Positions 46,024-55,004 of a stretch of DNA of 64,000 bases are shown one piece after another. The notes under the pieces were generated by a model. It saw only the letters and a program-made list of their open reading frames with translations. It searched no databases and was not told where the DNA came from. This DNA is from Rhodohalobacter sp. 614A (GTDB lineage Bacteria > Bacteroidota > Rhodothermia > Balneolales > Balneolaceae), in the NCBI RefSeq assembly GCF_021462415.1, contig NZ_JAKEDS010000002.1, positions 124,001 to 188,000 on the forward strand, written 5' to 3'. The position numbers and the translations under genes were made by a program. Position 1 is the first letter of the stretch; the number at the start of each line of letters is the position of its first letter.

Positions 46024-47089
46024 AGACGTGCTGATCCGTTTTCTTTTCGTAAAATTTTTGTGCAAGCAAGGTGCTATAGATCTTAGCACCATCACTATTC
46101 AGGTGTCCTGCATCAAACGAATATTGAAGTTCATAGAGCTCGGGAAAATTCTCAGGATCCGCTAATTGAATTTTATGGGATTCAGGAATGGCATGATATA
46201 AGTTGACTAAACTTTGTCTCGTGTTTCGTGGAGAAAGAAGGAAGATCAACTGTATATTCTTTTCCTTTGAGTCTTCAATCAATTTCAAAATTCTTTTGAG
46301 GTGAACTTCATTGAGCTCATCCGAAATGGATTTAAAATGGTTTTGAGTTGTTTGTGCTCTGACATCAAGCAGAGAACTACTATCAGCAAGGGCTTCTCTT
46401 CTTTCGGTATAATGATGAATAAGTGTGGAATCCGTTGTTGTATTTAATTCATAATCCAATGGAACATAACCGTTCGATGACGGCCCTAAATATTCAGCTT
46501 TATAATATCCGGGGCTTAAATATGATTGTCCAAAATGTCCCAGATTAAACATATTCTCAATAAATGAAATACCATATTTAATGTAATATTTGATGCTTTC
46601 CTGGTAGCTCATGCCGGGATGGTTAGCCACATACGATGAAATAAACCTCAATTCGTTAAAATTAATCCAATAAGTAGTTCTTTCCTGATGCATAACTTCA
46701 TTGCCGAGGTTCTGTACGTGAGTCAATTCAACAAAAGCATATTTTTCCTTTGCATTTGCAGATAATTCAGAGTCCAGAAAATGTTCGTACAAGTGATACA
46801 CTTGGGGTGCGAAAGTGGCTTGAGCTCCTAAATTGAAAGAAGAGATTTTTTGATTAGACAGGTTTGAATAAACACTATCGAATACGGATGGATCAATTTG
46901 CCGATAGACCCTGCTTGACCCGAAAAAATAAGCATCTGGCAGATCAGATTTATTCCGTTCATCCAGGGTTCGAATTTTTGAACTGAACCACGGATTTCCC
47001 CAATGATATGGAGCCAATAGGCCTATCGCCTGCGAAAGGAGAAAGAATATAAAAACAAAGATGACAATTTTTTTACAGAAACGTTTCAT
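46016..47089 (-). CDS. SGNH/AlgJ-like exported protein, partner of the MBOAT acyltransferase
   Basis: A 357-residue protein with an N-terminal membrane anchor (IVIFVFIFFLLSQAIGLLA). SGNH hydrolase-type motifs are visible: FFGSSRVYRQIDP (block I Ser) near residue 55, FNLGAQA (block II Gly), FLLSPRN, and the C-terminal DAGHLNSDGAKIYS (Asp-His pair) near 326-339. Such proteins are often encoded beside an MBOAT and finish O-acylation of extracellular polysaccharides. It starts 7 bp downstream of the MBOAT gene on the same strand. It is convergent with wzy and overlaps it by 8 bp. Confidence 0.8.
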   Translation of the reverse strand: MKRFCKKIVIFVFIFFLLSQAIGLLAPYHWGNPWFSSKIRTLDERNKSDLPDAYFFGSSRVYRQIDPSVFDSVYSNLSNQKISSFNLGAQATFAPQVYHLYEHFLDSELSANAKEKYAFVELTHVQNLGNEVMHQERTTYWINFNELRFISSYVANHPGMSYQESIKYYIKYGISFIENMFNLGHFGQSYLSPGYYKAEYLGPSSNGYVPLDYELNTTTDSTLIHHYTERREALADSSSLLDVRAQTTQNHFKSISDELNEVHLKRILKLIEDSKEKNIQLIFLLSPRNTRQSLVNLYHAIPESHKIQLADPENFPELYELQYSFDAGHLNSDGAKIYSTLLAQKFYEKKTDQHVSN

Positions 47090-47096
47090 GATTGTC

Positions 47097-48533
47097 CTAA
47101 AATTGGAAGTAAATAAAGGAGTTCTCTGTCCCGAAAAAGGAAGCTACAAGAGCGGCAAGGATTAGATATGTACTCCACCTGAACGGGACTGAAAGTGACC
47201 TGTTTTCAAATGAAAGTCCATGTTCCTGTTCTCTCTGAATCCATTCAATGGTGATAAAGATTGCTATTAAAATTGCCAGATATAGAGGGAGAATTTCCGG
47301 GAGGGAAAAAAAACTTGGACTCATTATGCCCGCAAGATATGCTATGGCATGTTGTACACTTTCAGCACGGAAGAATATCCACCCTAATACGGTTATCAGG
47401 AACGTTAAGAGGATGCTGAAAAATTCTTTTATGCTGGGAAAGAGTCTTCCCTTTGATACGATTTCGAGATTTTGCCGGTTTTTATCCATTAGAAGTAATG
47501 GTAGAAAGTAAGCGGCATTTAAAGCTCCCCATACGATAAATGTCCAGTTTGCACCGTGCCAAAATCCGCTGACAATAAAAATGATGAAGATATTTTTAAC
47601 CTGCATGGATAGCGGACCTCTGCTTCCACCAAGAGGAATGTATAAGTAATCCCGAAACCAGGTGGATAGTGAAATGTGCCACCGGCGCCAAAACTCCGCG
47701 ATGTCTCTCGAGAAGTATGGGAATGCAAAATTTTTCATGAGATGAAATCCAAATAATCGTGCAGTTCCAATGGCTATATCCGAGTAGCCGGAGAAATCTC
47801 CATAGATTTGGAAAGCAAAAAGAACTCCTCCCAAGAGCAATGTGCTACCGGAATAATCTGAATAATTTGAAAAAATATCATTGACATATACTGCACAATT
47901 GTCTGCTATGACCACTTTTTTGAATAATCCCCATAAAATTTGCTTCATTCCGTCTGCAGCTTTCACATATTCGAAGGATCTATATTTAGAGAATTGTGGC
48001 AAGAGGTTTCCAGCTCGTTCAATAGGGCCGGCAACCAATTGCGGGAAAAAGCTTACAAAGGCAAAGAACTGAATAGCGTTTGTTGTAGGCGTAAGTTTTT
48101 TCCTGTAGATGTCAATTGTGTAGCTGAGTGTTTGAAATGTATAAAAGCTTATTCCAACAGGCAGGATGATGTTGAGAGTAGCAGGTTCAAATGGTTGGCC
48201 GAAAAGCGTAAAAGCATTCGCAAAATTCTCTGCAAAAAAATTGAAATATTTAAAAAATCCTAGGAAACCGAGATTTACAAGAAGGCTGACAGACAGCAGT
48301 AATTTACGCTTATGCTCAGCTTCAGTTTTTGACAAACGAATGCCGACAACATAATCGACAACAGAACTGAATGCAATTAAAGACAAAAAACGCCAATCCC
48401 ACCATCCATAAAAGAAATAACTGACTATAAGTAGTAAAAGGTTTTGATCTCTTAAACGCTTGTTAAAAACAAACCAATAGAGCAAAAAAACAATGGGAAG
48501 AAAAAATGCAAATTCTATCGAATTAAAGAGCAT
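47097..48533 (-). CDS. MBOAT family O-acyltransferase (AlgI-like)
   Basis: A 478-residue multi-span inner-membrane protein with about 11 helices, of the AlgI/DltB group. The signatures are FLPIVFLLYWFVFNKRLRDQ at the N-terminus, FPQLVAGPIERAGNLLPQF, and the catalytic His in SGFWHGANWTFIVWGALNA near residue 326. It moves acyl (usually acetyl) groups across the membrane for O-acylation of polysaccharides. It forms a minus-strand pair with the SGNH gene in an otherwise plus-strand cluster and is divergent from the GH39-like gene. Confidence 0.9.
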   Translation of the reverse strand: MLFNSIEFAFFLPIVFLLYWFVFNKRLRDQNLLLLIVSYFFYGWWDWRFLSLIAFSSVVDYVVGIRLSKTEAEHKRKLLLSVSLLVNLGFLGFFKYFNFFAENFANAFTLFGQPFEPATLNIILPVGISFYTFQTLSYTIDIYRKKLTPTTNAIQFFAFVSFFPQLVAGPIERAGNLLPQFSKYRSFEYVKAADGMKQILWGLFKKVVIADNCAVYVNDIFSNYSDYSGSTLLLGGVLFAFQIYGDFSGYSDIAIGTARLFGFHLMKNFAFPYFSRDIAEFWRRWHISLSTWFRDYLYIPLGGSRGPLSMQVKNIFIIFIVSGFWHGANWTFIVWGALNAAYFLPLLLMDKNRQNLEIVSKGRLFPSIKEFFSILLTFLITVLGWIFFRAESVQHAIAYLAGIMSPSFFSLPEILPLYLAILIAIFITIEWIQREQEHGLSFENRSLSVPFRWSTYLILAALVASFFGTENSFIYFQF

Positions 48534-48647
48534 TTACTATAAAGTGAATGAATACATAATTAGCCTTGGTAACTGAAAGCCAGGAAATAAATCATTTAAA
48601 TATTTGCCATAAAGCCTACATGTATTGTTCTACGCACTGGAGATAAG

Positions 48648-50597
48648 TTGCTGAAAATAAAGGCTCTCATCTCCATTTATAATTCACTATTTCTAAACCA
48701 AACCCCCGGAACTATCTTTTATTCTAAACTAACTTATTTGCTTGCAGGCCTTTTAAAATCTACCTGTATCATTCTGATGCTGGTTTACTCTTCGTGCAGC
48801 CAGGCTCAAACGCCAAAACCTGAGTTTGGTATCCATAGCCATATCACCAAAAAGAAATCGTTTGATCTTGAAAGTGAATTTGCGGCACAAAATACACTCC
48901 TTGAAATAGCCAGGGATAAAGAGTCCCGGTTGATACGGACTGGATTTCTGTGGCGGGATGTAGAGCAAAAACCCGGCGAATGGGATTGGTCTGCCATTGA
49001 CGAGGTCGTGGAAAATGCAGAGAAACATGATCTTCAGATCATTGCAGTTTTACATGAATCTCCGGCTTGGGCAAAAAAACCATTGGAGAAAAACCTTGAG
49101 GGTTGGAAAGAGTTTGTAAGTCGTGTAACGGAACGATATAAGGGAAGAATAACACGTTGGGAAGTGTGGAATGAACCGAATCTGTCCCATCGTTTTAAAT
49201 CAGCTCAATCCAAACAATTCTTTTCTGAATTGCTTAAGGAGTCGTACAAAATTATAAAAAGTACGGATGCTGATAATCGTGTGGTTTTGGGTGGAATGGC
49301 AAGTCAGGAATCTGCTTTTCCTTTTTGGAAGGCCATCTTTACTCATGGAGCTCTTCAATATTGCGATGCCGTGGCAATTCATCCCTATCAATTTCCTGCA
49401 GAAAGTCTGGTGGATTATCTCGACAGACTGAGAAAACTGATGGGAGAATATGGCGAAGTAAAACCGGTGTGGATTACAGAATACGGGAATAGTTCGAGGC
49501 GCAATCCAATCCATCCGGCAGAATCAACAATTTTTGTAGAGTTAATTGAAAAAGCTTCTGCGGAAACATTTCCCAACCAGGAAAATCTCCAGATTGGTTT
49601 TGTGGAAGGAAAGTTGAAGAACACCTTTTTTGAACCGTTGGCAGATCAATTACAAGAAAATGGATGGAAGACTGAATCCATCAACATAAATACAAATGAA
49701 GGACAAGAAAAATTGCATTCTCAGGAATCCCGGATTCTGATTGTCGCGGCGTATTCTCAATTTTCAAGAGCACAACTCCAGGATATTTACGATTCAGTTA
49801 AAGACGGCGGGTTAATGGTCTCCATGGATGGTATACCGCTGGTTGCGTACGCTACCGAAGAAGGCGATGAAAAACCGGTAAGGTACACCAACGATTACAG
49901 ACAAAAATTTAAAATCAGGATGAGGAGAATCCGCCATAGAAATGTAGCTAAAAAAAGAGAGGTTAAAATAGCCGACGGCGTGGAATTAAGTAGTAATCCG
50001 CAATCGAATATTTTCATTAACAGAATTTTGAGGAACCCAAGGGATGAAGATATTTCCTACACGCCTTTGCTGTCGGTGTATGATGGAGGGAAAGAAATGG
50101 GAGAAATCGCTTCGCTTTTTAAATACTCAACCTCGGAGTTTAATGGAAGTGTGCTAATGATCCCGGTTCCTATGATAAATGGCGACAGTTTTGAAGTGCA
50201 GAGTGTGCAATTATCAAAAACCGTGTTAAGCGCCTGGGCAACCGGCGTTGAAACGTTTATTGCGTTCGAGCTCAGAGATAACAAGTATAATGTCAGAGAA
50301 AAATATTATGGCTTATTGGATGAGAATATGAATCCCAAACCAGCCTTTGATAGTTATTCGAACCTGATCAAACTGGTTTCATCTCATACCGTTTTGGATT
50401 ATGAGAAAAAAGGAAAGGGAATGTCTATTCAGCTTGAGGATGATAAAAACGGAGAGATCGTGTATATCGGATGGGGAGATCATTTCAGAAAAAAAATGGA
50501 TTCAGAAAATCGTGTTTTTAAACCGCTGGATATCATCACAAATGCAACGGATGAATCATCCATATACATAGCCAGGAACTCTTCCAATGGAATCTAA
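48648..50597 (+). CDS. GH39-like glycoside hydrolase with an inserted domain
   Basis: A 649-residue protein. A hydrophobic N-terminus ends in IILMLVYSSCSQAQ, so it is exported and possibly lipidated. A clan GH-A TIM barrel follows, with the acid/base Glu in WEVWNEPNLS near residue 175 and the nucleophile Glu in WITEYGNSS near 277; this arrangement is that of GH39 and of PslG-type glycosidases in exopolysaccharide clusters. After ~residue 305 an alpha/beta region that looks like a separate Rossmann/GATase-like domain (QIGFVEGKLKNTFFEPLADQ, RILIVAAYSQFSRAQLQDIY) is inserted before barrel material resumes near 530. The start is TTG 48648. It overlaps the next glycosyltransferase by 11 bp. Confidence 0.8.
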   Translation: MLKIKALISIYNSLFLNQTPGTIFYSKLTYLLAGLLKSTCIILMLVYSSCSQAQTPKPEFGIHSHITKKKSFDLESEFAAQNTLLEIARDKESRLIRTGFLWRDVEQKPGEWDWSAIDEVVENAEKHDLQIIAVLHESPAWAKKPLEKNLEGWKEFVSRVTERYKGRITRWEVWNEPNLSHRFKSAQSKQFFSELLKESYKIIKSTDADNRVVLGGMASQESAFPFWKAIFTHGALQYCDAVAIHPYQFPAESLVDYLDRLRKLMGEYGEVKPVWITEYGNSSRRNPIHPAESTIFVELIEKASAETFPNQENLQIGFVEGKLKNTFFEPLADQLQENGWKTESININTNEGQEKLHSQESRILIVAAYSQFSRAQLQDIYDSVKDGGLMVSMDGIPLVAYATEEGDEKPVRYTNDYRQKFKIRMRRIRHRNVAKKREVKIADGVELSSNPQSNIFINRILRNPRDEDISYTPLLSVYDGGKEMGEIASLFKYSTSEFNGSVLMIPVPMINGDSFEVQSVQLSKTVLSAWATGVETFIAFELRDNKYNVREKYYGLLDENMNPKPAFDSYSNLIKLVSSHTVLDYEKKGKGMSIQLEDDKNGEIVYIGWGDHFRKKMDSENRVFKPLDIITNATDESSIYIARNSSNGI

Positions 50598-51789
50598 AAT
50601 TTTATTGGTCAACGACTATTATTCTGAAGGAGGGGCCGAAGGCGTATGCCGGAAAATTGAAGAGATCGTAAAAAGAAGAGGGGGGACCATCTCTTTCTAT
50701 TATGGTTCAAAAAAATACCGGTTGCCGGACTCTGCGAAGGAATATATCTACTCCAAAAAGTATTACAGCGAATTCAAAAAAAAGATACTGGAGTTTGAGC
50801 CGGATATCATCCATTTGCACAATTATTATCATTTACTCTCACCGAGCATTTTAAAAGCGATAAAAGATTGCAGGAGGTCCGGCAGTTTTAATGGACGTGT
50901 AGTAATGACCGCCCATGATTATCATCTACTGTGTCCGGACAGCGGTTTATACTATAATTCTGATGGCAAAATTGTCCCCCAGAAAAGTTTGACTTCCTGG
51001 CAGGATATTTTGACTAAACAATATGATACGAGAGGATGGGCTTATAGCACGTTGAAAAAAGTGCAATGGGTTTACAATTATTCAATCCTGAAGCTTCAGG
51101 ACCAGATTGATACTTTTTTAGCCCCAAGTAATTTTCTGAAGAAAAAATATGCAGAAAAATTTCCCGATAAACAGATTCATCTTGTGCGCAATCCTTATGA
51201 GATTAATGTAATCAACACCCCGTCAAAATCAATTCCGGACGAAGAGGAAACACTGAAAATTGTATTTCTTGGCAGAGTTTCGCCGGAGAAGGGGATCAAA
51301 GAATTTATTCGCTCACTCGCAGAGTCTAAGGTGGATAATTACCGATTCGATATCATAGGCGACGGACCCGATATTGAAAAAACTCAAGAATTAATTCAGG
51401 AACTGCACCTTACTGAGAGGATATTTGTATTAGGACGTATTCCCTACGAAGATGTCCTCCAAAGATTAACAGAATATGATGCTCTTGTTCTTCCTTCATT
51501 GTGGTTTGAAAATGCACCCTTGGTGTTAGTAGAAGCTGTAATTGCAAACATTCGAATTCTGACGAGCAATTGGGGAGGAATGAAAGAGATCGCAGAATTA
51601 TGTGGAGGCAGTTATTTAATGAATCCACTTGATAGCGGTTCGGTGGAACGCTCAATGAATGACATTTACAGTGATATTTATGTTGAGAAGAAATCCCTTA
51701 ACAGAGATATAGAGCGTATAACAAAAGAGTTTTCTACAGAACTGTTCATCCAAAAAATGACAAGTTTATATTCTAATAACAGTGCTTGA
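50587..51789 (+). CDS. Glycosyltransferase family 4
   Basis: A 400-residue GT-B enzyme. The N-terminal half has NDYYSEGGAEGVCRKIEEIV and PDIIHLHNYYHLLSPSIL. The C-terminal half has the nucleotide-sugar binding pattern IVFLGRVSPEKGIKEFIRSL, DIIGDGPDIEKTQ and LVLPSLWFENAPLVLVEAVI, where the conserved E-x7-E is ENAPLVLVE. It would add a sugar to the lipid-linked repeat unit. It overlaps the gene before by 11 bp and the one after by 8 bp, so the three are translated together. Confidence 0.88.
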   Translation: MESKILLVNDYYSEGGAEGVCRKIEEIVKRRGGTISFYYGSKKYRLPDSAKEYIYSKKYYSEFKKKILEFEPDIIHLHNYYHLLSPSILKAIKDCRRSGSFNGRVVMTAHDYHLLCPDSGLYYNSDGKIVPQKSLTSWQDILTKQYDTRGWAYSTLKKVQWVYNYSILKLQDQIDTFLAPSNFLKKKYAEKFPDKQIHLVRNPYEINVINTPSKSIPDEEETLKIVFLGRVSPEKGIKEFIRSLAESKVDNYRFDIIGDGPDIEKTQELIQELHLTERIFVLGRIPYEDVLQRLTEYDALVLPSLWFENAPLVLVEAVIANIRILTSNWGGMKEIAELCGGSYLMNPLDSGSVERSMNDIYSDIYVEKKSLNRDIERITKEFSTELFIQKMTSLYSNNSA

Positions 51790-52942
51790 TTTAAAAAATA
51801 TTGCGGTTACTCACGATTGGTTATTAGAGTATGCAGGTGCGGAAAGAGTGCTTGAGGAACTTTTGCATGTTTTGGGAAAAAAGACAAAGGTGTATACCAC
51901 GGTATTTGATGGTAAAGATCTTCCATTTCTTCAGGATCATGAGGTTGTAGAAAGTTTTATAAGCAAATTACCGTTTGGCAGGTCTCATTCTCATTACCGC
52001 AAATACCTCCCGATAATGCCTCTTGCCGTTGAACAATGGGATATGAGCGAGTATGATATTGTTATTTCAAGCAATTATGCGGTAGCGAAAGGCATTATTT
52101 GTCATCCGGATCAGCTCCATATTTCATACGTACATTCACCCATTCGGTATGCCTGGGATATGCAGTATCAATATCTCGATGAGGCCGATTTGGACAAAGG
52201 GATAAAGGGATGGATTGCGAAATACTTGTTACACAAAATTCGCTTGTGGGATGTTCGAACAGCGAACCAGGTGGATAATTTTATTGCAAATTCTCATTTC
52301 ATCAAACGAAGAATTGCAAAGGTATACAGACGCGAAGCCAAAGTGATTTATCCACCCGTGGATATCAATGGGTTTAAGCTTAATAAAGACAAAGATGATT
52401 TTTACTGTACGGTTTCCCGCCTCGTTCCGTATAAAAAAACTTCGATGATCATAAGGGCCTTTAACCAAATGCCAAACAAAAAGCTGTACGTTATTGGCGG
52501 CGGACCAGACCTTGAAGAAATGAAAAAAATGGCGGGGCCGAATGTGGAGGTTTTAGGATTTCAACCGCAGGATAAAATGGTAGAGTACATGAGAAATGCG
52601 AGGGCATTTATTTATGCTGCTAAAGAAGATTTCGGAATCGTACCGCTTGAAGCACAAGCCTGCGGAACGCCGGTCATAGCTTTTGGTGAGGGAGGATTGT
52701 CTGAAACGGTTGTGCCGTGGCTGGGTAACGGACAAGCGGATGTCCCCACAGGTATCCTCTATAATAACCAGACAGCGAAGGATTTGGTGAATGCCGTTAC
52801 CTTATTTGAGGGTAATCAAAATGTATTTGATTCAGAAGCTATCAGGGAGCATGCTGAATTTTTTGGTCCCGAAAGATTTAGGTACGAGATACAAGGTTAT
52901 ATAGAAAATTCCTGGGAATCGTTTCAAAGTTCAATTGTATAA
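51782..52942 (+). CDS. Glycosyltransferase family 4 (second)
   Basis: A 386-residue GT-B enzyme. It begins VTHDWLLEYAGAERVLEELL and contains LHISYVHSPIRYAWDM, a stretch frequent in mannosyltransferase-type GT4 enzymes. The donor-binding half has FYCTVSRLVPYKKTSMIIRA, LYVIGGGPDLEEMKKMAG and EDFGIVPLEAQACGTPVIAF, with E-x7-E as EDFGIVPLE. The start is GTG 51782, overlapping the previous gene by 8 bp. Mannose transfer is only suggested by the pattern. Confidence 0.88.
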   Translation: MLDLKNIAVTHDWLLEYAGAERVLEELLHVLGKKTKVYTTVFDGKDLPFLQDHEVVESFISKLPFGRSHSHYRKYLPIMPLAVEQWDMSEYDIVISSNYAVAKGIICHPDQLHISYVHSPIRYAWDMQYQYLDEADLDKGIKGWIAKYLLHKIRLWDVRTANQVDNFIANSHFIKRRIAKVYRREAKVIYPPVDINGFKLNKDKDDFYCTVSRLVPYKKTSMIIRAFNQMPNKKLYVIGGGPDLEEMKKMAGPNVEVLGFQPQDKMVEYMRNARAFIYAAKEDFGIVPLEAQACGTPVIAFGEGGLSETVVPWLGNGQADVPTGILYNNQTAKDLVNAVTLFEGNQNVFDSEAIREHAEFFGPERFRYEIQGYIENSWESFQSSIV

Positions 52943-53022
52943 TAGATCAAATTCAGTCTCAGCACACACATCAAATTGCAAAGAAAATGTAGAGAAAGCT
53001 TTTTCTAACAAACTCTGACGAT

Positions 53023-54648
53023 GTGTTACCTGAAAAGAGATTTATAAATGATGGGAGATATGTCCGTTCTTCTCTTCTTTCTCAAAACCAAATAAAATTA
53101 TTACTTGCCTCACAACTGACCCTTCTTTTTATTTTTCTTTCTTTTTTTGAAGAGGCAAAAGGACAACAACACAAACTTGTTCCTACAGATAATTGGAGTT
53201 ATGATTATATACAAAGACTCCAACACCGCGGATTTTTAAAAGAGCTCAACCCGACAAGAATTCCGTATTCAAGATCAGAAATTAAAGCTGCATTGGCGGC
53301 GTTGGAGGACACCGAACTATCCAACACGGAATCCCGATGGGTAGAAAGGCTTCGAAATTATTTTGATGTAGTTTCATCGGATACGGTTCGTACAAGTGAT
53401 GATTTTACCTATGGATTGCAACTCGAGGGAGGATTTTCAGCGAGTAACTCCGATTCATTAATGCCGATGAGAGATCTCGACAGCAAAGGATTTATTTATC
53501 CAAATGGCACTCTTACCGGGTACATGGAAAAAGGGAATTTTATTGCTCATATGGGAATTCATCATGATCTTTTTTATGATCAAGACCCCATTGGCCTGGA
53601 TGCAACGAGAAGACTCTACATTCGTAGCCAGGATGCTTATCTGGGATTTGCAAACGATTACCTTCAGATCTATTTAGGACGATTTCAAAACCACTGGGCG
53701 TCATTCGGTCGCTCCTCCACCATACTGAGTGACAATGCCCGAAGTTTTGACCAAATCAATATCACATTTGGGAATGAAGTGTTTTCCTTTCGATCCCTTT
53801 TAGGTGAATTGGATAATATTAGTGCAAGAGGAGTGTATCACGGGTTTAATCCTGTTGTGGGAGCCCGGCAAAGGTATTTGGCCGCTCATCGGTTCGACTG
53901 GCGAATCGTCCCGAATATCAGGCTTACGTTTTTTGAGTCGGTTCTCTATTCAGGGCCTTCATCCTCGGTTTCACTAAAATATCTGAATCCACTTCACTCC
54001 CTGGTTTTTGTGCTGGCAAATAAACCTCAAAATAATGAAGGCAATATTTTGATTGGCGGAGCACTGTGGATGCAATTCATGAATAATTTGACGATTCAGA
54101 CCCAGTTTATGCTGGACGATCTGGACGTTGAAAGTGATAATGAACGAACCACATTTTCATGGTTTACTTCTATTGATATCGCAAATGTCTTTTCAAATGT
54201 AGATATCGGAGTAGAGACTGAAGCTGTTGCCTACCAAACGTACAACCCCGAACAGGCCGAAGGACGGTATCTCTATTTAAAACGCGGATTGGCCACGCAG
54301 TTCAATGATTATATTTATACATCTCTGTTTAGTAATATCTATTCCGGAGATCTTAGAATTACCCCGAAACTATCTTTTCTCTGGCAGGGCGAACAGGAAA
54401 TCAATCAGCCACTGGTTAAGCGAAATCCAGATGGAACTCTGCTGGATGTTATTCTTACCGGGCTGCCTGAAAAAAGAATACGCCCCGGCCTTGAGTTGTT
54501 TTATAAACCTGTTGAAGCACTTACACTTTCGCTGGATCTCGGGTTTATGATGGCAGATGATCTGCAACATATCTCCGGGAACTCTGAAAGTGGACTCAAC
54601 GGTATGTTGGAAATCAAGTGGAAATTATTTGATGTTCATAGCCAGTAA
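53023..54648 (+). CDS. Capsule assembly Wzi family outer-membrane protein
   Basis: A 541-residue exported protein. The signal lies near residues 25-48 (IKLLLASQLTLLFIFLSFFE), followed by an N-terminal domain with SYDYIQRLQHRGFLKELNPT and a long series of beta strands that end with the terminal strand EIKWKLFDVHSQ. Patterns such as YIRSQDAYLGFANDYLQIYL and GRFQNHWASFGRSSTILSDN fit the Wzi-type 18-stranded lectin-like barrel that holds polysaccharide at the cell surface. The start is GTG 53023, the first in-frame candidate. Confidence 0.78.
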   Translation: MLPEKRFINDGRYVRSSLLSQNQIKLLLASQLTLLFIFLSFFEEAKGQQHKLVPTDNWSYDYIQRLQHRGFLKELNPTRIPYSRSEIKAALAALEDTELSNTESRWVERLRNYFDVVSSDTVRTSDDFTYGLQLEGGFSASNSDSLMPMRDLDSKGFIYPNGTLTGYMEKGNFIAHMGIHHDLFYDQDPIGLDATRRLYIRSQDAYLGFANDYLQIYLGRFQNHWASFGRSSTILSDNARSFDQINITFGNEVFSFRSLLGELDNISARGVYHGFNPVVGARQRYLAAHRFDWRIVPNIRLTFFESVLYSGPSSSVSLKYLNPLHSLVFVLANKPQNNEGNILIGGALWMQFMNNLTIQTQFMLDDLDVESDNERTTFSWFTSIDIANVFSNVDIGVETEAVAYQTYNPEQAEGRYLYLKRGLATQFNDYIYTSLFSNIYSGDLRITPKLSFLWQGEQEINQPLVKRNPDGTLLDVILTGLPEKRIRPGLELFYKPVEALTLSLDLGFMMADDLQHISGNSESGLNGMLEIKWKLFDVHSQ

Positions 54649-55004
54649 CTATTCTGGATTTGCATCAATTCTGTCTCAAGTCTAAAAGGTGGTCTATTTT
54701 AAGGTTTCTGCAATTCTTTTTCGTCTTTTTGAATTTATTTCAAAAAAAAATCTGCAATTCTTTCCATGTGTTAAGAGACAAAAGTATATAGCATTAAGGA
54801 TGGTTTTCTATCAAATGAGAATACCTTTTAAGCTACTACAAATACAATATTGATCTGAAAGGCAGAATGAAATTCATTCTGCTGCTTACAAAGGCCACAA
54901 AAATGGATTTTAAATTGTGGCCAAAATCATAAAGGTGAAGTGATATTTAATTAGTACGGATACGAACCTTTTTCATTAATAAATAGCCAAGTATTAGATC
55001 AAGT
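54649..55004. promoter_or_regulatory. Structured leader region before the priming transferase
   Basis: This 356-bp gap holds a 13-bp direct repeat TCTGCAATTCTTT at 54707-54719 and 54751-54763, with a hairpin between them (TTTTTGAA 54726-54733 / TTCAAAAA 54739-54746). Next come a perfect 21-bp palindrome (GCAGAATGAA 54862-54871, one A, TTCATTCTGC 54873-54882) and an 8-bp stem GGCCACAA (54893-54900)/TTGTGGCC (54915-54922). There is no T-tract. The arrangement resembles an operator plus structured mRNA leader; no known riboswitch was recognised. Confidence 0.55.
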
